Of a stretch of DNA of 50,762 nucleotides, positions 24,365 through 33,905 are shown in pieces. The DNA is from Brevundimonas sp. GTDB taxonomy: Bacteria; Pseudomonadota; Alphaproteobacteria; Caulobacterales; Caulobacteraceae. The notes beneath the pieces are model-generated. The model made no database searches. It saw only the letters and a program-made list of their open reading frames with translations, and was not told the DNA's origin. Numbering within the stretch: the stretch's first letter is position 1; each line of letters starts with the position of its first letter. Both the position numbers and the translations under genes were made by a program. The stretch spans positions 1 to 50,762 of the forward strand of contig NZ_JAEMRO010000011.1 in the NCBI RefSeq assembly GCF_016463295.1, written 5' to 3'.

Positions 24365-25663
24365 ATGTCTCGCGCACGCGGTGCCAACGCCCTGATGGCG
24401 ATTGCCTTCGAGCCTTCCTATGGCATCCCCCCGACGTCGGGCTTTTTCGGCATGCCCTTCGTCAGCTCCAACCTCGGCGAGGAACAGGGACTGATCGAGA
24501 GCGACGTGCTGGGCTTCGGGCGCATGCCCCAGGAGCCGGGCCGAGGCGAAGCCAACGACGTCGGCGATGCCGCCGTGCCTCTGTGCGCGCGCAACATCGG
24601 CCTGTGGCTGACGGCGTTGATGGGGCCTCCGACCACAACGCCCGGTCTGGCCGCGACGGGTTCCTTGGCCTTCAGCGCCCAGCCCGCCAACAACTCCACC
24701 GTCACTCTCGCCGGACAGGCCTTCACCTTCGTGACGGGCACCCCGACGGCCAATCAGATCAAGATTGGCGCGACCCTTGGGGCGACGATCGCGAACGCCG
24801 TTCGTGCCTTCAACGGCAGCGCCGTCCCGGCCGTCACGGCGGCGCTGTTCTGGGCCGACGTCAACGGCACGACCATCCGGATCGCGCACAAGGCCCTCGG
24901 CACCACGGGCAACAGCTATGCCCTGGCCGCGTCCGCCGTCGCGGTGACTCCTTCCGGCGCAACCCTGACCGGCGGCGCTGCATCGGGCGGCTATCGCCAT
25001 GAATGGAGCGCCGGGGCGCTGACATTGCCGTCACTCGCCATAGAGATCGGGCATCCGGAGGTGCCCAGCTATTCGATGAACTATGGGGTGAAGGCCAATA
25101 CCCTCGGCATCCCGCTTCAGCGCAGCGGCAATCTGAACGCCACCATCGGCCTGATCGCCCAGGGCGAACTGCCGGCATCCGCCGGGACGGCGGCGGGCAC
25201 GCCGACCAAGCTGGCTGTGCGCAAGTTCTCCAGCTTCTCCGGCCTCGCGCGCCGCGACGGTGTGCCCTTCGGCGCGGATCTGGTCAGCGGACAGACCAAC
25301 CTGACCAATGGGCTGGACCCGGTCCCCACAGTCGGTCGCGGCGATGGTCGGGTCGGCGGCGTCGATGAAGGCATGGTCGGCTGCAACGTCGCTATCGGCC
25401 TGCGCTACAGCAGCACCGAAATGCAGGCGCTGGGCGAGAATGGCCAGCCGACCGAACTGACCTTCGCCTGGTCGATTCCGTCCAGCATCTTCTCGCTGCG
25501 CCAGACGCTGCATGCCGTCTATCTGCCGCGCGCCAAGCGTCCGATCAGCGGGCCCGGTGCCGTGCAGGCCGACTATCAGTGCCAGGCCGCGCAGGACCCC
25601 GTCACCGGTCGCGTCAGCACCTTCGTGCTGGACAACGACGTCGCCAGCTACGCTGTCGCCTGA
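24365..25663 (+). CDS. Major tail tube protein
   Basis: A 432-aa tube protein recognised by place (between terminator and chaperone) and family stretches such as GEANDVGDAAVPLCARNIGL, SLAIEIGHPEVPSYSMNYG and SVAIGLRYSSTEMQ-like C-terminal sequence. An inserted immunoglobulin-like or carbohydrate-binding type segment at about 100-205 (GSLAFSAQPANNSTVTLAGQ) may protrude from the tube surface. Start ATG follows GGAG. Confidence 0.8.
   Translation: MSRARGANALMAIAFEPSYGIPPTSGFFGMPFVSSNLGEEQGLIESDVLGFGRMPQEPGRGEANDVGDAAVPLCARNIGLWLTALMGPPTTTPGLAATGSLAFSAQPANNSTVTLAGQAFTFVTGTPTANQIKIGATLGATIANAVRAFNGSAVPAVTAALFWADVNGTTIRIAHKALGTTGNSYALAASAVAVTPSGATLTGGAASGGYRHEWSAGALTLPSLAIEIGHPEVPSYSMNYGVKANTLGIPLQRSGNLNATIGLIAQGELPASAGTAAGTPTKLAVRKFSSFSGLARRDGVPFGADLVSGQTNLTNGLDPVPTVGRGDGRVGGVDEGMVGCNVAIGLRYSSTEMQALGENGQPTELTFAWSIPSSIFSLRQTLHAVYLPRAKRPISGPGAVQADYQCQAAQDPVTGRVSTFVLDNDVASYAVA
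24792..24804. repeat. Dispersed palindrome, site 5 (exact)
   Basis: CGAACGCCGTTCG inside the tail tube gene (Ala-Asn-Ala-Val-Arg). Confidence 0.8.
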
Positions 25664-26097
25664 TGTTCCAGCTCACCCCCGCTCCCGAGCCCGCATGGAT
25701 CGTCGTTGGCGACGGCATCCGCTTCTATGTCCGGTATGGACCGACCGAGGCGCTCAATGCCGCTCGCCGTGGGTCGCGCCTGGCCAATCTCGACGTCACC
25801 CAGACCGATCCCGAGTTCGCCTTCGTCCTCGGTGCCGCGATCTGGGGCGTCACCGGATGGGAGGGCGTCGGCGATGCCGACGGCGAGCCGGCGCCGCTGA
25901 CCCGCGAGAACCTCACGCTGCTGCTGTCGCAACGTCCCGACGTCTATGACGCCTTCGCCGATCAGTACGTTGACCCTCTGATGGGATTGTTGGCGGAAAA
26001 AAAAGGATCAGCGCCCTCACCGAGTGGCACTTCGGCGACGGGCCCCGATTCTGCGAAGCCTGCCCGCCGGACTGCGCGGAGTGCCCCTACCGACTGA
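25663..26097 (+). CDS. Tail assembly chaperone, short form (gpG-like)
   Basis: A 144-aa protein starting in a TGATG overlap with the tube gene. Residues 1-110 form the folded part (IRFYVRYGPTEALNAARRGS, FVLGAAIWGVTGWEG); after Lys114 the normal frame gives a Ser/Pro/Ala-rich tail of 30 residues. Eight consecutive A bases at the end of the folded part allow a -1 shift into the 26004..26327 frame, as in the lambda G/GT pair. Confidence 0.75.
   Translation: MFQLTPAPEPAWIVVGDGIRFYVRYGPTEALNAARRGSRLANLDVTQTDPEFAFVLGAAIWGVTGWEGVGDADGEPAPLTRENLTLLLSQRPDVYDAFADQYVDPLMGLLAEKKGSAPSPSGTSATGPDSAKPARRTARSAPTD
25997..26004 (+). promoter_or_regulatory. -1 ribosomal frameshift site
   Basis: The run GGAAAAAAAAGG. 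The normal frame reads GAA-AAA-AAA-GGA; a slip of both tRNAs by one base on A-AAA-AAA leads into the overlapping frame, which is open without a stop to 26327. Confidence 0.75.
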
Positions 26098-26327
26098 ATG
26101 CGCCTTTGACGGACGACGGACAACGGATCTGGTCGGCGATCGAGGGCTGCACGGGCCAGCTTAGGATGGCCGCGACGGGCCCGTTGGGGCTGGACTTCAA
26201 TGCCGTGATCAGTCTGGCGGCGCTGGGCGGACCGATGACGGCGATGGGCGGGGCCCTGTTCGCCCTGGCGCTTCCGGAGGCCGACGCCCTGGCCTCCATG
26301 GGCCTTAGACGCAGGAGCGAGGAATGA
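26004..26327 (+). CDS. Tail assembly chaperone extension (gpT-like), made by frameshift
   Basis: An open frame of 107 codons in the -1 frame with no good start of its own near its 5' end. It begins RISALTEWHFGDGPRFCEAC and contains a cysteine cluster (C-x2-C-x3-C-x2-C), then AIEGCTGQLRMAATGPLGLD and a hydrophobic end. The fusion with 25663 would be 221 aa. Its stop overlaps the tape measure start (ATGA). A minor TTG start at 26106 exists but would drop the cysteine cluster. Confidence 0.75.
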   Translation, partial: RISALTEWHFGDGPRFCEACPPDCAECPYRLNAPLTDDGQRIWSAIEGCTGQLRMAATGPLGLDFNAVISLAALGGPMTAMGGALFALALPEADALASMGLRRRSEE

Positions 26328-29032
26328 CCGTTCGCCAGATCGCCTATCGTCTGAAGTCCGAGGGCAAGGCCGAGGTCATTCGCGATGCCAATGAGGTCGC
26401 TTCGGCCTATCGCGCCAGCTATGCGCAGGCGGAGGCGGGAGCCAATGCTGCCTCGTCTGCAGCGGAACGTCAGGAGCAACGCTATCGACGCCTGGCCGTG
26501 GCCGCGAGGGAAGCCGAGCGCGCCGAGGCCACGCAGGGGCGGTACAATGCGGCGCTGGGCGTCAGCCGTTCGGACGCTCCGTCCGCCCGCGAGTCGGCGG
26601 CGGTCTTCATGGCGCAGGCCGATGCCATGGATGATGTCGAAAAGCGTGCGCGGGCGCTGCGTGCGATCATCGATCCGCTCGGCTCGGCTCAGGACCGCCT
26701 GAACGACGAACTGGCCGAATACAATCGCCTGGCGGCTGCGGGCCAGATCAGTACGAAGGAGTTGGCGCAGGCACAGTTGATGGCGCGTCAGCGGTTTGAC
26801 GAATCCGCCCTCGCGATCGACCGCAACAGTCGCGGCCTCACGCGACTGCAGGTGGCGAGCCGCCTCAACCTCGGTCGCCAGGCAGCGGATGTCGTCGTGA
26901 CAGCCGGCATGGGGATGAACCCCGCCATGATCGCCCTGCAACAGGGGCCACAGATCATGGACGCGCTCGCCACGAGCGGGTTCAAGGCGCGGGCTTCCAT
27001 GTTGCTGCTGGGCGGCGCCCTTGGCATCGCCGCCGGTGCGGGCATCGCGGCTTTCGCGGCGTGGCAAGATGCCGAGGGGCAGGCGCTGCGCCTTGAACGG
27101 GTCACGAGTGGCCTGGGCAGGACGGCAGGGCTTCAGGCCGCCGAGGTCGAAGCCTTCGCCCAGGCCTCGGCGGAGGCTTCGGGGATATCCGTTCGGTCCG
27201 CCCGCGAGATCGCAGCGGCCTATCTGTCGACTGGTCGGATCGGCGGGGAGGTGCTGGGTGATCTGATCGCCATGACGAAGGACTATGCGTCCTTCACGGG
27301 TCAGGATGCCGAGGCCGCGACGCAGGACCTGGCGAAAGCCATGGTCGCGCCCGACAAATCCGCGCGAGACATGACGCGGTCGTTCGGTCTGATGGATCAG
27401 GCGACGCTGGACACCATCGACAGCCTGATGAAGCAGGGCGATCAGCTGGGCGCGCAAAAGCTGCTGATCGAAGCGCTGGACGGCGCGGTCAGCGGCCATG
27501 CTTCCCGCGTCGGGGAAATCGAAAGCGCCTGGGATGGCGTCGCGCGTGCGGCGTCGAACGCCTGGGACTGGATCGGAAAGGCCCTTTATCAGACCCGCGA
27601 CGAGCAGATCGCGACTTTGGAGCAGCGGCTCCAGCGGAACTCCGGTGCCGGGGCGAATATTGGGCTGCGTCAGCAGGATGAACGCACACTCCGACGTCTG
27701 GTGCTGGCCCGTGGCATTGATGAGCTGCTGGAGTCCGGTCGCGGCGACGGTGCTGCTGAGAATCAGGCGGCGCAGCTTGAAGAGGATCGCAAGGACAAAC
27801 CGCCCCGGCGACGAGCGCCAGATCGCTCAGCTGAGCGGGAGGCGCGCGAGCGGCTGCAAAGGGAGCGTCGCGAGGAAGACCGCGATTTCATGCTCGATCT
27901 GGAAGTTGCGCGGGCTTCCGGCAACGTCGAATACATCCGGGGGCTGGAAGACGCGAACGCGGTTTTGGCTCGTCAGCGGCAGCTGATCGACGACGGGATG
28001 GAGGCCGAAAAAGCGCGAACGCAGGCCCTGGAAGAGCAGGATCGCCTGACCGCCGCGCGAGAGGAAAGGGACCAGCGCGGGCTTGATGCCCTGACGCGAA
28101 GCCTGGAACTAGAGGATGCACGGGAGCGGGGCGATCTGGCGACCGTCCAGGCACTGGAAGACAAAGAACGGCTGACGGCCTCGATCGAGACCTATCAGAA
28201 CCTCGGCATGGGCCATTCGCTCGCGACGCTGGCGGCGGAGATCGAACTGGCCAGCGTCACGACCCGCCGGGCCGAACTGATGGACCGGATCGTCAAGTCG
28301 TCGGACGACGAACGGCGTTTGCGGCTGGCGCAGTTGGCGGGTCGAACGGAAGAGGCGGCGATCCTTGAGCGCGAAGCTCGCGTCGAGCGCCGGGCGCGGG
28401 AGATCGAGGATCGCGAGAAAATGGATCGTGGCCAGGGCGACGTGCGCGCCCGCCGCGAGATCAATGAGGAACTGGCGGCCGAGGCCGAGGGCGTGCGTCG
28501 TCAGTGGATCAGGGGCTTCGTTGACGACGTGCGGCAGAGCGGCTGGGCGGACGCGATCGCCAACCAGCTGGAAGACGCGACCGACCGGTGGCTCGACAAG
28601 CTGATCGACAGTCTGATGGATGTGGACTGGTCATCGATCTTCAATGGCGGCGGTGGCGGAGGCGGCGGCTTCGGCAGCGTCCTGTCGCAGCTCGGGTCTT
28701 CGCTGTTCGGCGGTCAGGGCATCGGGCGCAACGCCGCCGGCACCGACTTCTGGCGCGGGGGCCTGACTTGGGTCGGGGAGGCCGGCAAGGAACTGATCGA
28801 TTTGCCGCGTGGCTCGCGCGTGCTGGAGCATGGGCGGTCGATGCAGCTGGCCACGGCCAGCGCCGCATCGGCTCCACCGATGTCGTTCACCTGGGCCCCG
28901 GTCATCCATGCCGAAGGGGCCGGACCGCGCGAGGTCGAGGCGCTGGATCGCAAGATCGACGAACTGGGGGAGAGCCTGCGTCAGCAGGTTCCGGCACTGA
29001 TGCGCGAGGCCTTGTCCCGTCGCTCACTCTGA
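26324..29032 (+). CDS. Tail tape measure protein
   Basis: A 902-aa protein that sets tail length and is ejected into the host. Residues about 170-420 match the prophage tail length domain (GMNPAMIALQQGPQIMDALA, AAYLSTGRIGGEVLGDLIAM, GKALYQTRDEQ). A membrane-like segment lies near 225-245 (MLLLGGALGIAAGAGIAAFA), and 500-720 is a highly charged coiled coil. A Gly-rich stretch near 772 precedes the C-terminal domain (GGLTWVGEAGKELIDLPRGS). By the usual 0.15 nm per residue the tail would be about 135 nm. Confidence 0.9.
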   Translation: MTVRQIAYRLKSEGKAEVIRDANEVASAYRASYAQAEAGANAASSAAERQEQRYRRLAVAAREAERAEATQGRYNAALGVSRSDAPSARESAAVFMAQADAMDDVEKRARALRAIIDPLGSAQDRLNDELAEYNRLAAAGQISTKELAQAQLMARQRFDESALAIDRNSRGLTRLQVASRLNLGRQAADVVVTAGMGMNPAMIALQQGPQIMDALATSGFKARASMLLLGGALGIAAGAGIAAFAAWQDAEGQALRLERVTSGLGRTAGLQAAEVEAFAQASAEASGISVRSAREIAAAYLSTGRIGGEVLGDLIAMTKDYASFTGQDAEAATQDLAKAMVAPDKSARDMTRSFGLMDQATLDTIDSLMKQGDQLGAQKLLIEALDGAVSGHASRVGEIESAWDGVARAASNAWDWIGKALYQTRDEQIATLEQRLQRNSGAGANIGLRQQDERTLRRLVLARGIDELLESGRGDGAAENQAAQLEEDRKDKPPRRRAPDRSAEREARERLQRERREEDRDFMLDLEVARASGNVEYIRGLEDANAVLARQRQLIDDGMEAEKARTQALEEQDRLTAAREERDQRGLDALTRSLELEDARERGDLATVQALEDKERLTASIETYQNLGMGHSLATLAAEIELASVTTRRAELMDRIVKSSDDERRLRLAQLAGRTEEAAILEREARVERRAREIEDREKMDRGQGDVRARREINEELAAEAEGVRRQWIRGFVDDVRQSGWADAIANQLEDATDRWLDKLIDSLMDVDWSSIFNGGGGGGGGFGSVLSQLGSSLFGGQGIGRNAAGTDFWRGGLTWVGEAGKELIDLPRGSRVLEHGRSMQLATASAASAPPMSFTWAPVIHAEGAGPREVEALDRKIDELGESLRQQVPALMREALSRRSL
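28309..28321. repeat. Dispersed palindrome, near match
   Basis: CGAACGGCGTTTG, with the same single T-for-C mismatch as the site at 10915. It lies in the coiled-coil part of the tape measure gene in a different reading frame from most other sites (Glu-Arg-Arg-Leu). Confidence 0.6.
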
Positions 29033-29044
29033 TAGGGGCTGACC

Positions 29045-29740
29045 TTGGCGATCACCGTACCCATCCAGCCGCCCGGCGGGGTGCTGGGCCCAGCATCCGA
29101 GCATTTCGAGATCGAACGGGTGGACTATCTGTCTCCGACCGCCGGCGGCAGGGTGTCCGGCGTAACGGCGGGTTTCCCGCTGTGGCGCGGGCGCTGGACT
29201 CTGAGCGGGTCCCTGTCCCGCGAAGGGTCTGAGGCCTGGCGCGGGTTCGTGGCCTCGCTGCGCGGCCAGCAACGGGCGTTCTTCGGCTTTGACTATGGCC
29301 GTCCCTATCCGCTGTTCGCGCCGAACGGCTTTGCGGGCTTCACGCGTGCGGGCGGCGGGGCCTTTGATGGCTCCGCCCTGTCCTGGTCGGTCAATGCCAC
29401 GCGAGACGTCGTGACCCTGACCGGCCTGCCGGCGTCACAACGTCTGCGTATCGGCGACTATGTCATGTGGCGCTGGACGGGTGCGGATATCGCTGGGGCC
29501 GGAACCGCGCGAAGAGCGCTGTGCCGCGTCGTCGAGGCGGCGGACATCAGCGCCGGTGGCGTCGTCAGCGTCAGCGTCGAGCCGCCACTGCCGTCGCTGG
29601 TACCCGGCGGCGCGGTCGCAGATCTGGCGCGACCCTGTTGCGTGATGCGGCTGGACACCGGCGAAAGCCAGATCGGCGAAAAGGGTCGGATGCTCCGCGT
29701 CAGCGGGACGATCTCCGGCCTGCAGGATCTCCGACCCTAA
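29045..29740 (+). CDS. Minor tail / distal tail protein
   Basis: A 231-aa protein after the tape measure. The start is a TTG at 29045 with AGGGGC six bases upstream; no suitable ATG is near. Sequence such as SPTAGGRVSGVTAGFPLWRG and RGFVASLRGQQRAFFGFDYG is typical of distal-tail or gene-transfer-agent-like tail components in alphaproteobacterial phages. Exact equivalence to lambda M/L is not established. Confidence 0.65.
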   Translation: MAITVPIQPPGGVLGPASEHFEIERVDYLSPTAGGRVSGVTAGFPLWRGRWTLSGSLSREGSEAWRGFVASLRGQQRAFFGFDYGRPYPLFAPNGFAGFTRAGGGAFDGSALSWSVNATRDVVTLTGLPASQRLRIGDYVMWRWTGADIAGAGTARRALCRVVEAADISAGGVVSVSVEPPLPSLVPGGAVADLARPCCVMRLDTGESQIGEKGRMLRVSGTISGLQDLRP

Positions 29741-29755
29741 AGCCGGGAGGCCGCG

Positions 29756-30427
29756 ATGCGCGCATACAGCGAGGAGGCGCTTGCCGCGCTCCGGGCGGGC
29801 AACGCCCTGGTCACCGGGGCCGTCTGGTTCGCCATCCCCGGCGATGCCGTCGGTTTCTGGGGCGGGTACGGCAATCTGTCGATCGGCGCATACGATTTCG
29901 TGGGGCTGGGCGATCGCGGCATCGTCAAGACGTCGTCGGGCACACTGGGCGGTGCGGAAGAGGTCGCGCTGCTGGAACTGTCGGGCGTCGATCCCGACGT
30001 TGCTGCCGAACTGGATCTGATGTCGCTGCGCGGCGTGCCGGTGATCATCTGGCGGCTGCTGTTCAACGGAGCGGGCACACAGTTGCTGCAGGCGTCCGTC
30101 CATCGACGGGGGCGCGTGGATTCGGCTCCGATCGAGGAAACGCCGGCAGGGACCTCGATCATCAAGATCGGTGTCGAGGGTGCCGCGCGAGGCCTTGGAC
30201 GGCGTTCGGAACGCATGCGCTCCGACGCCGATCAGCGGCTGATCTCGGCGACGGACGGGGGTTTTCGCCGCGTCGGTTTCGCGGGCGAGAAGACGATCTA
30301 TTGGGGCGGAAAGCCGCCCGAACGTGCCGGGACAGCCCTGGGCGGGACGTCCGCCGGGTCGAGCACCAGCGGCTACACCGGCAGCGGCTACGGTGGCGGC
30401 GGTGGCATCATGAGGGAGCAGTTCTGA
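29756..30427 (+). CDS. Tail tip component (DUF2163-like)
   Basis: A 223-aa protein with FWGGYGNLSIGAYDFVGLGD and the C-terminal RSDADQRLISATDGGFRRV, a pattern close to DUF2163 hub proteins, followed by a flexible Gly/Ser/Tyr tail. In tail modules of this type the order is distal tail, this protein, NlpC/P60-like hydrolase, tip protein, which is what follows here. Confidence 0.65.
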   Translation: MRAYSEEALAALRAGNALVTGAVWFAIPGDAVGFWGGYGNLSIGAYDFVGLGDRGIVKTSSGTLGGAEEVALLELSGVDPDVAAELDLMSLRGVPVIIWRLLFNGAGTQLLQASVHRRGRVDSAPIEETPAGTSIIKIGVEGAARGLGRRSERMRSDADQRLISATDGGFRRVGFAGEKTIYWGGKPPERAGTALGGTSAGSSTSGYTGSGYGGGGGIMREQF

Positions 30428-30819
30428 TGCGCCGTCCCGAGGCTCTGGCCGATTTCCTCGATGACAGAGCGGACTGGACCTTCGGCTATGGCCGGGGTCC
30501 GAAAGTCCACGACTGCGCCCGCTTCGTCAGCGCAGGGCACGCCTTCGTGACCGGCTATGACCCGGTCAAGGCCTTGGGCGCAACCTGGTCTTCGGAGCTG
30601 GGCGCGGCCCGTGTGCTGCGTCGGCGGGGCGGACTGGCGAAGGCCGTCGGTTCGGTCATGACCGCGATTGCCGCCACGATGGCCCAGCGTGGCGACATCG
30701 GCATGACGCAGGACGGTGCGCTGGTCTTGATAGAGGGCGAAACCATCGCGGGACTGGACGAGCGTGGGCTGTACCGCCTGCCACGGTCCGCCCTCTGCGA
30801 CGCCTGGACAAGCGGCTGA
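30427..30819 (+). CDS. NlpC/P60-like tail protein (DUF6950-like)
   Basis: A 130-aa protein whose start lies in a TGATG overlap with the previous gene; a longer upstream frame is rejected. The stretch RADWTFGYGRGPKVHDCARF contains the Cys expected of NlpC/P60-type hydrolases, and GDIGMTQDGALVLIEGETIA is typical of the DUF6950 family, whose second catalytic residue is not obvious. Expected role: peptidoglycan opening or tip assembly. Confidence 0.7.
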   Translation: MRRPEALADFLDDRADWTFGYGRGPKVHDCARFVSAGHAFVTGYDPVKALGATWSSELGAARVLRRRGGLAKAVGSVMTAIAATMAQRGDIGMTQDGALVLIEGETIAGLDERGLYRLPRSALCDAWTSG

Positions 30820-33800
30820 TGTCCAAGGTCGCGAAGTGGATCTTCCCGGCTGCCGGTGGCAAGGACGGGATCATTGGCACGGTCAAAGCCGCTGTCGGTT
30901 TCATCACCGGCAACGGCAGCCTGATTGCGGCCGGCATCGCCCAGGTCGCCGGGCTGGGCAAGCGCAAGGATGCCGGTCAGGACCGGCAGGCCAGCGTCAC
31001 GAATATGTCGGTCGGCGAGGTGCCCCGCGAGGCGCTGTTGGGCCGCGTCTGCACGGGTGGTTCTCTGATCGACGCCTTCAATCACGGCGGTCAGTACGGC
31101 ACCGACAAGGTCACGCGCTGCATTGCGCTCTGCGATCACGCCATCGATGCGATCGAGGGATTCTATGTCGGCGACGTCTACTATGCCTGGGCGGGCAATG
31201 GGGCGCAGTCGGCATTCTCCAACAAGCTGACCCTCGATTTTCGGAACGCTACCGCCACCGGCTATGCCCCGCCCTCCTACGCTGTCTCGGGCGGCGGCTG
31301 GGTCGCAACTGATCGACTGTGCAGTGTCACCCATATCTGGGTCACCACGGACATCGACGACAAGGTCTGGACGCAGGGTCATCCCCAGTTCCGCTGGGTG
31401 CTGCGCGGGCTGAAGGTCTACGACCCCCGGTTCGATCCGGCGCTCGGCTATGCGGGAGCCTCGCCGCAGACCTGGGAGAACCGGGCCAGCCATACTTTCA
31501 GCGAGAACGCCGAGCTTCTGCGCTATGCCTACAATCGCGGCATCTATGCCGAGGGCCACCACGGCGACCCGGCCTATCTGCTGATCGGGCGTGGCCTGAC
31601 GGCGGAAGAAGCCCCGCCCTCGCGCGTGATCGCCTCGGCCAATCTCTGTGCCGAGATCGTGTCGGGCAAGATGCGATATGCCGCGAGCGCCGTTGTGCGT
31701 GCCGCAGACGAGTTCATCCAGGTCGAGGAAATGTTCGCCGCCGCCATGGCCGGCGACATCGTCCAGCGCGAGGGCGGCATTCAGGTCGAGCCGGGTCAGG
31801 CCAAGAGCCCGATCTATACGATCACCGATGCGGACCTGGTGCTGGGCGAGCCGGTCAGCTTTTCGCGTTTCCTGCCCGACGGCAGCGAGGGGCGGCGCAA
31901 TACGGTCGTGCCCAGCTATGTCGAACCGGCCCAAGGCTGGAAAGACCACGCAGGGCCCGTGCGGCGGTCGATCAGTGACATCCTGGCCGATGGCGGGCCG
32001 CGCGAACTGCCTCTGTCCCTGCCCTTCGTGAACGAAGGGGCGCAGGCGGACCGCAATGCCGAGATCGCGCGGCGGCTGTCGCGGCTGGAACGCCGCGCCG
32101 CCATCGTCCTGCCGCCGGATTATTCGCCCCTGGAAGAGGGGGACTGGATCGCCTGGCAGAGCGACCGCTACCACGGCGGCGCGACGGTGCGGTACCGGAT
32201 CGATCGCTGGGGCCAGAACGAAAAGTGGCGCATGGCGCTGACGCTGCGCGAGATCGCATCGTCGGTGTATGGCGTGCCCGATCCGGTGTCCGATGCCTCC
32301 GACCCGCCCCCGGCCCCTCCCGTCGTGGCGGCCCTGGCCCTCTCGGGTGTATCAGGCGTGGCCATCCAGCTGGGCGAAGGTTCGGAACTGCCGGGCCTGC
32401 GCGTGGCCTGGGCTACGCCGGACCCGGCGGTGCGCGCCATTCTGGTCGAGGTCCGTGAAGAGGGCGGTGGCGTCGCGGCTCCCACTCGGATCGATGACGT
32501 CACGGCCCTGACCAAGGATGTGACGAACGGCGTTCGTGCCGGCACCGATCTGGAGTTCCGCCTGACTCCGATCACGGACCCCACGCGGGCGGTGACCCCG
32601 ACGGCCTGGCTGCCGGTGACGGCGGGCGACATCGTCATCGCGCCGGGCGATCCCTTGCCGTCCGTGTCGGGGACGCCGACGATCGCCATCAGCACGGCCA
32701 TCGCGGGCGACGGGACCGAGGTCAGCACTCTATCGGGCACATGGACGGCGGTCGCGACGGCCTCGGCCTATGACGTCGAAATCGACGACGGCGTTGCGCC
32801 GTGGGTCGAGAGCATGCCGACGGCGGCGATCAAGAACTTTCGGATCGCGACGGGGCGGACTTACCGCTATCGCGTGAAGGCTGTGAACCGGGACGGGGTC
32901 CGTCCGTCGGATTGGTCGGCGTGGTCGGCCAGCGAGGCGGCGGGGGGCGATACGACGGCCCCTGGCGTGGTGTCAGCCCCCGTCATCACGCCTCTGGCGC
33001 GACGTGTGGTGCTGAGCTGGACGAACCCGACCGACGCAGATTTCTCGCACCTTCGCATCTACCGCAACATTACCGGCGCCGCCCATACGGAAGGCGACCT
33101 GTATGCTGCGCGTGTCGAGGGATCGACCTTCACGGACACCAATGTCCAGGCTGGCGTCGTCTATTACTACGCCTCAAAATCCGTTGATCGGTCGGACAAC
33201 CGCAGCGCCTTCCGATACATGCTGGCCGGGACACCGAGTTTCGTCAGCACCGGCGGCGGAGACGTCGCGCCGAGCGATCCGGTGCTGGTGACGTCATTTG
33301 GCGTTGCCGCTCTGGTCGCCGGTCAGGGGCCGCTGACCACCCTTGGCATCCCGAGCTATGCGAATGACGCGGCGGCAATCGCGGCTGGTCGGACGGCGGG
33401 CTTCGTCTATCTGAACACCACGACCGGCCAACAGCAGGCCATCCCCGATACCGGTGTGACCGGCCCAACAGCAGGCGTGAAGGCAACGATTGTCCCGTTC
33501 TCGACCTCGATCTCGACCAGCTACACTCAAGTGGCCGTCGCTGATGTGTCGGGGCAGGTGCCCTCCCGGATCAATGTCACCTTTGAGCGGGATAGCGGCG
33601 GCCGGGTCGCCGGTTCGACCGATGTCGTGGTGGGGACCGTGCGGATCTCCGAATGCGATATCACCGGCGCGACGGTTTCGCAGGTGGTTCTGGAGGAGTC
33701 CTTCGCCTTCACCAGCACCGGGCTGGGGGTGCCGGGCGGCTATACAGTCGATGTGCTGTTCCCCGCGATCAGCAAATCGACAGTCCGGACCGGATCGGTC

Positions 33801-33896
33801 CGCTACAAGGTCGAGATCAAGCGGGAGATCGGTTCGCCCGATCTGAACCTGGCGCTGGACGCCACCCTCTATATCGCCATCACCCCCAAGCTCTGA
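30819..33896 (+). CDS. Tail tip attachment protein (gpJ-like) with FN3 domains
   Basis: A 1025-aa protein. Its N-terminus has a hydrophobic segment (GIIGTVKAAVGFITGNGSLI), then the gpJ-type tip region (VPREALLGRVCTGGSLIDAF to SDRYHGGATVRYRIDRWGQN). From about 490 on it has repeated beta domains; two fibronectin type III-like units are seen at about 640-710 (YDVEIDDG, TYRYRVKAVNRDG) and 715-795 (VLSWTNPTDADFSHLRIYRN). The final 190 residues are a separate beta-rich domain. It should form the tail tip and contact the host. Confidence 0.85.
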   Translation: MSKVAKWIFPAAGGKDGIIGTVKAAVGFITGNGSLIAAGIAQVAGLGKRKDAGQDRQASVTNMSVGEVPREALLGRVCTGGSLIDAFNHGGQYGTDKVTRCIALCDHAIDAIEGFYVGDVYYAWAGNGAQSAFSNKLTLDFRNATATGYAPPSYAVSGGGWVATDRLCSVTHIWVTTDIDDKVWTQGHPQFRWVLRGLKVYDPRFDPALGYAGASPQTWENRASHTFSENAELLRYAYNRGIYAEGHHGDPAYLLIGRGLTAEEAPPSRVIASANLCAEIVSGKMRYAASAVVRAADEFIQVEEMFAAAMAGDIVQREGGIQVEPGQAKSPIYTITDADLVLGEPVSFSRFLPDGSEGRRNTVVPSYVEPAQGWKDHAGPVRRSISDILADGGPRELPLSLPFVNEGAQADRNAEIARRLSRLERRAAIVLPPDYSPLEEGDWIAWQSDRYHGGATVRYRIDRWGQNEKWRMALTLREIASSVYGVPDPVSDASDPPPAPPVVAALALSGVSGVAIQLGEGSELPGLRVAWATPDPAVRAILVEVREEGGGVAAPTRIDDVTALTKDVTNGVRAGTDLEFRLTPITDPTRAVTPTAWLPVTAGDIVIAPGDPLPSVSGTPTIAISTAIAGDGTEVSTLSGTWTAVATASAYDVEIDDGVAPWVESMPTAAIKNFRIATGRTYRYRVKAVNRDGVRPSDWSAWSASEAAGGDTTAPGVVSAPVITPLARRVVLSWTNPTDADFSHLRIYRNITGAAHTEGDLYAARVEGSTFTDTNVQAGVVYYYASKSVDRSDNRSAFRYMLAGTPSFVSTGGGDVAPSDPVLVTSFGVAALVAGQGPLTTLGIPSYANDAAAIAAGRTAGFVYLNTTTGQQQAIPDTGVTGPTAGVKATIVPFSTSISTSYTQVAVADVSGQVPSRINVTFERDSGGRVAGSTDVVVGTVRISECDITGATVSQVVLEESFAFTSTGLGVPGGYTVDVLFPAISKSTVRTGSVRYKVEIKREIGSPDLNLALDATLYIAITPKL
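32524..32536. repeat. Dispersed palindrome, site 6 (exact)
   Basis: CGAACGGCGTTCG with A/T flanks (15-bp palindrome) inside the tail tip gene (Thr-Asn-Gly-Val-Arg). Confidence 0.8.
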
Positions 33897-33905
33897 GGAC
33901 AGACC

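Noticed and set aside
30198..30212. A GGACGGCGTTCGG stretch as a further palindrome site
   Set aside because: Two mismatches from the motif and no symmetry in the left arm.
30555..32174. A 539-codon open frame opposite the tail tip gene
   Set aside because: Antisense by-product of GC-rich codon bias; no recognisable motifs and it also crosses the boundary between two real genes.
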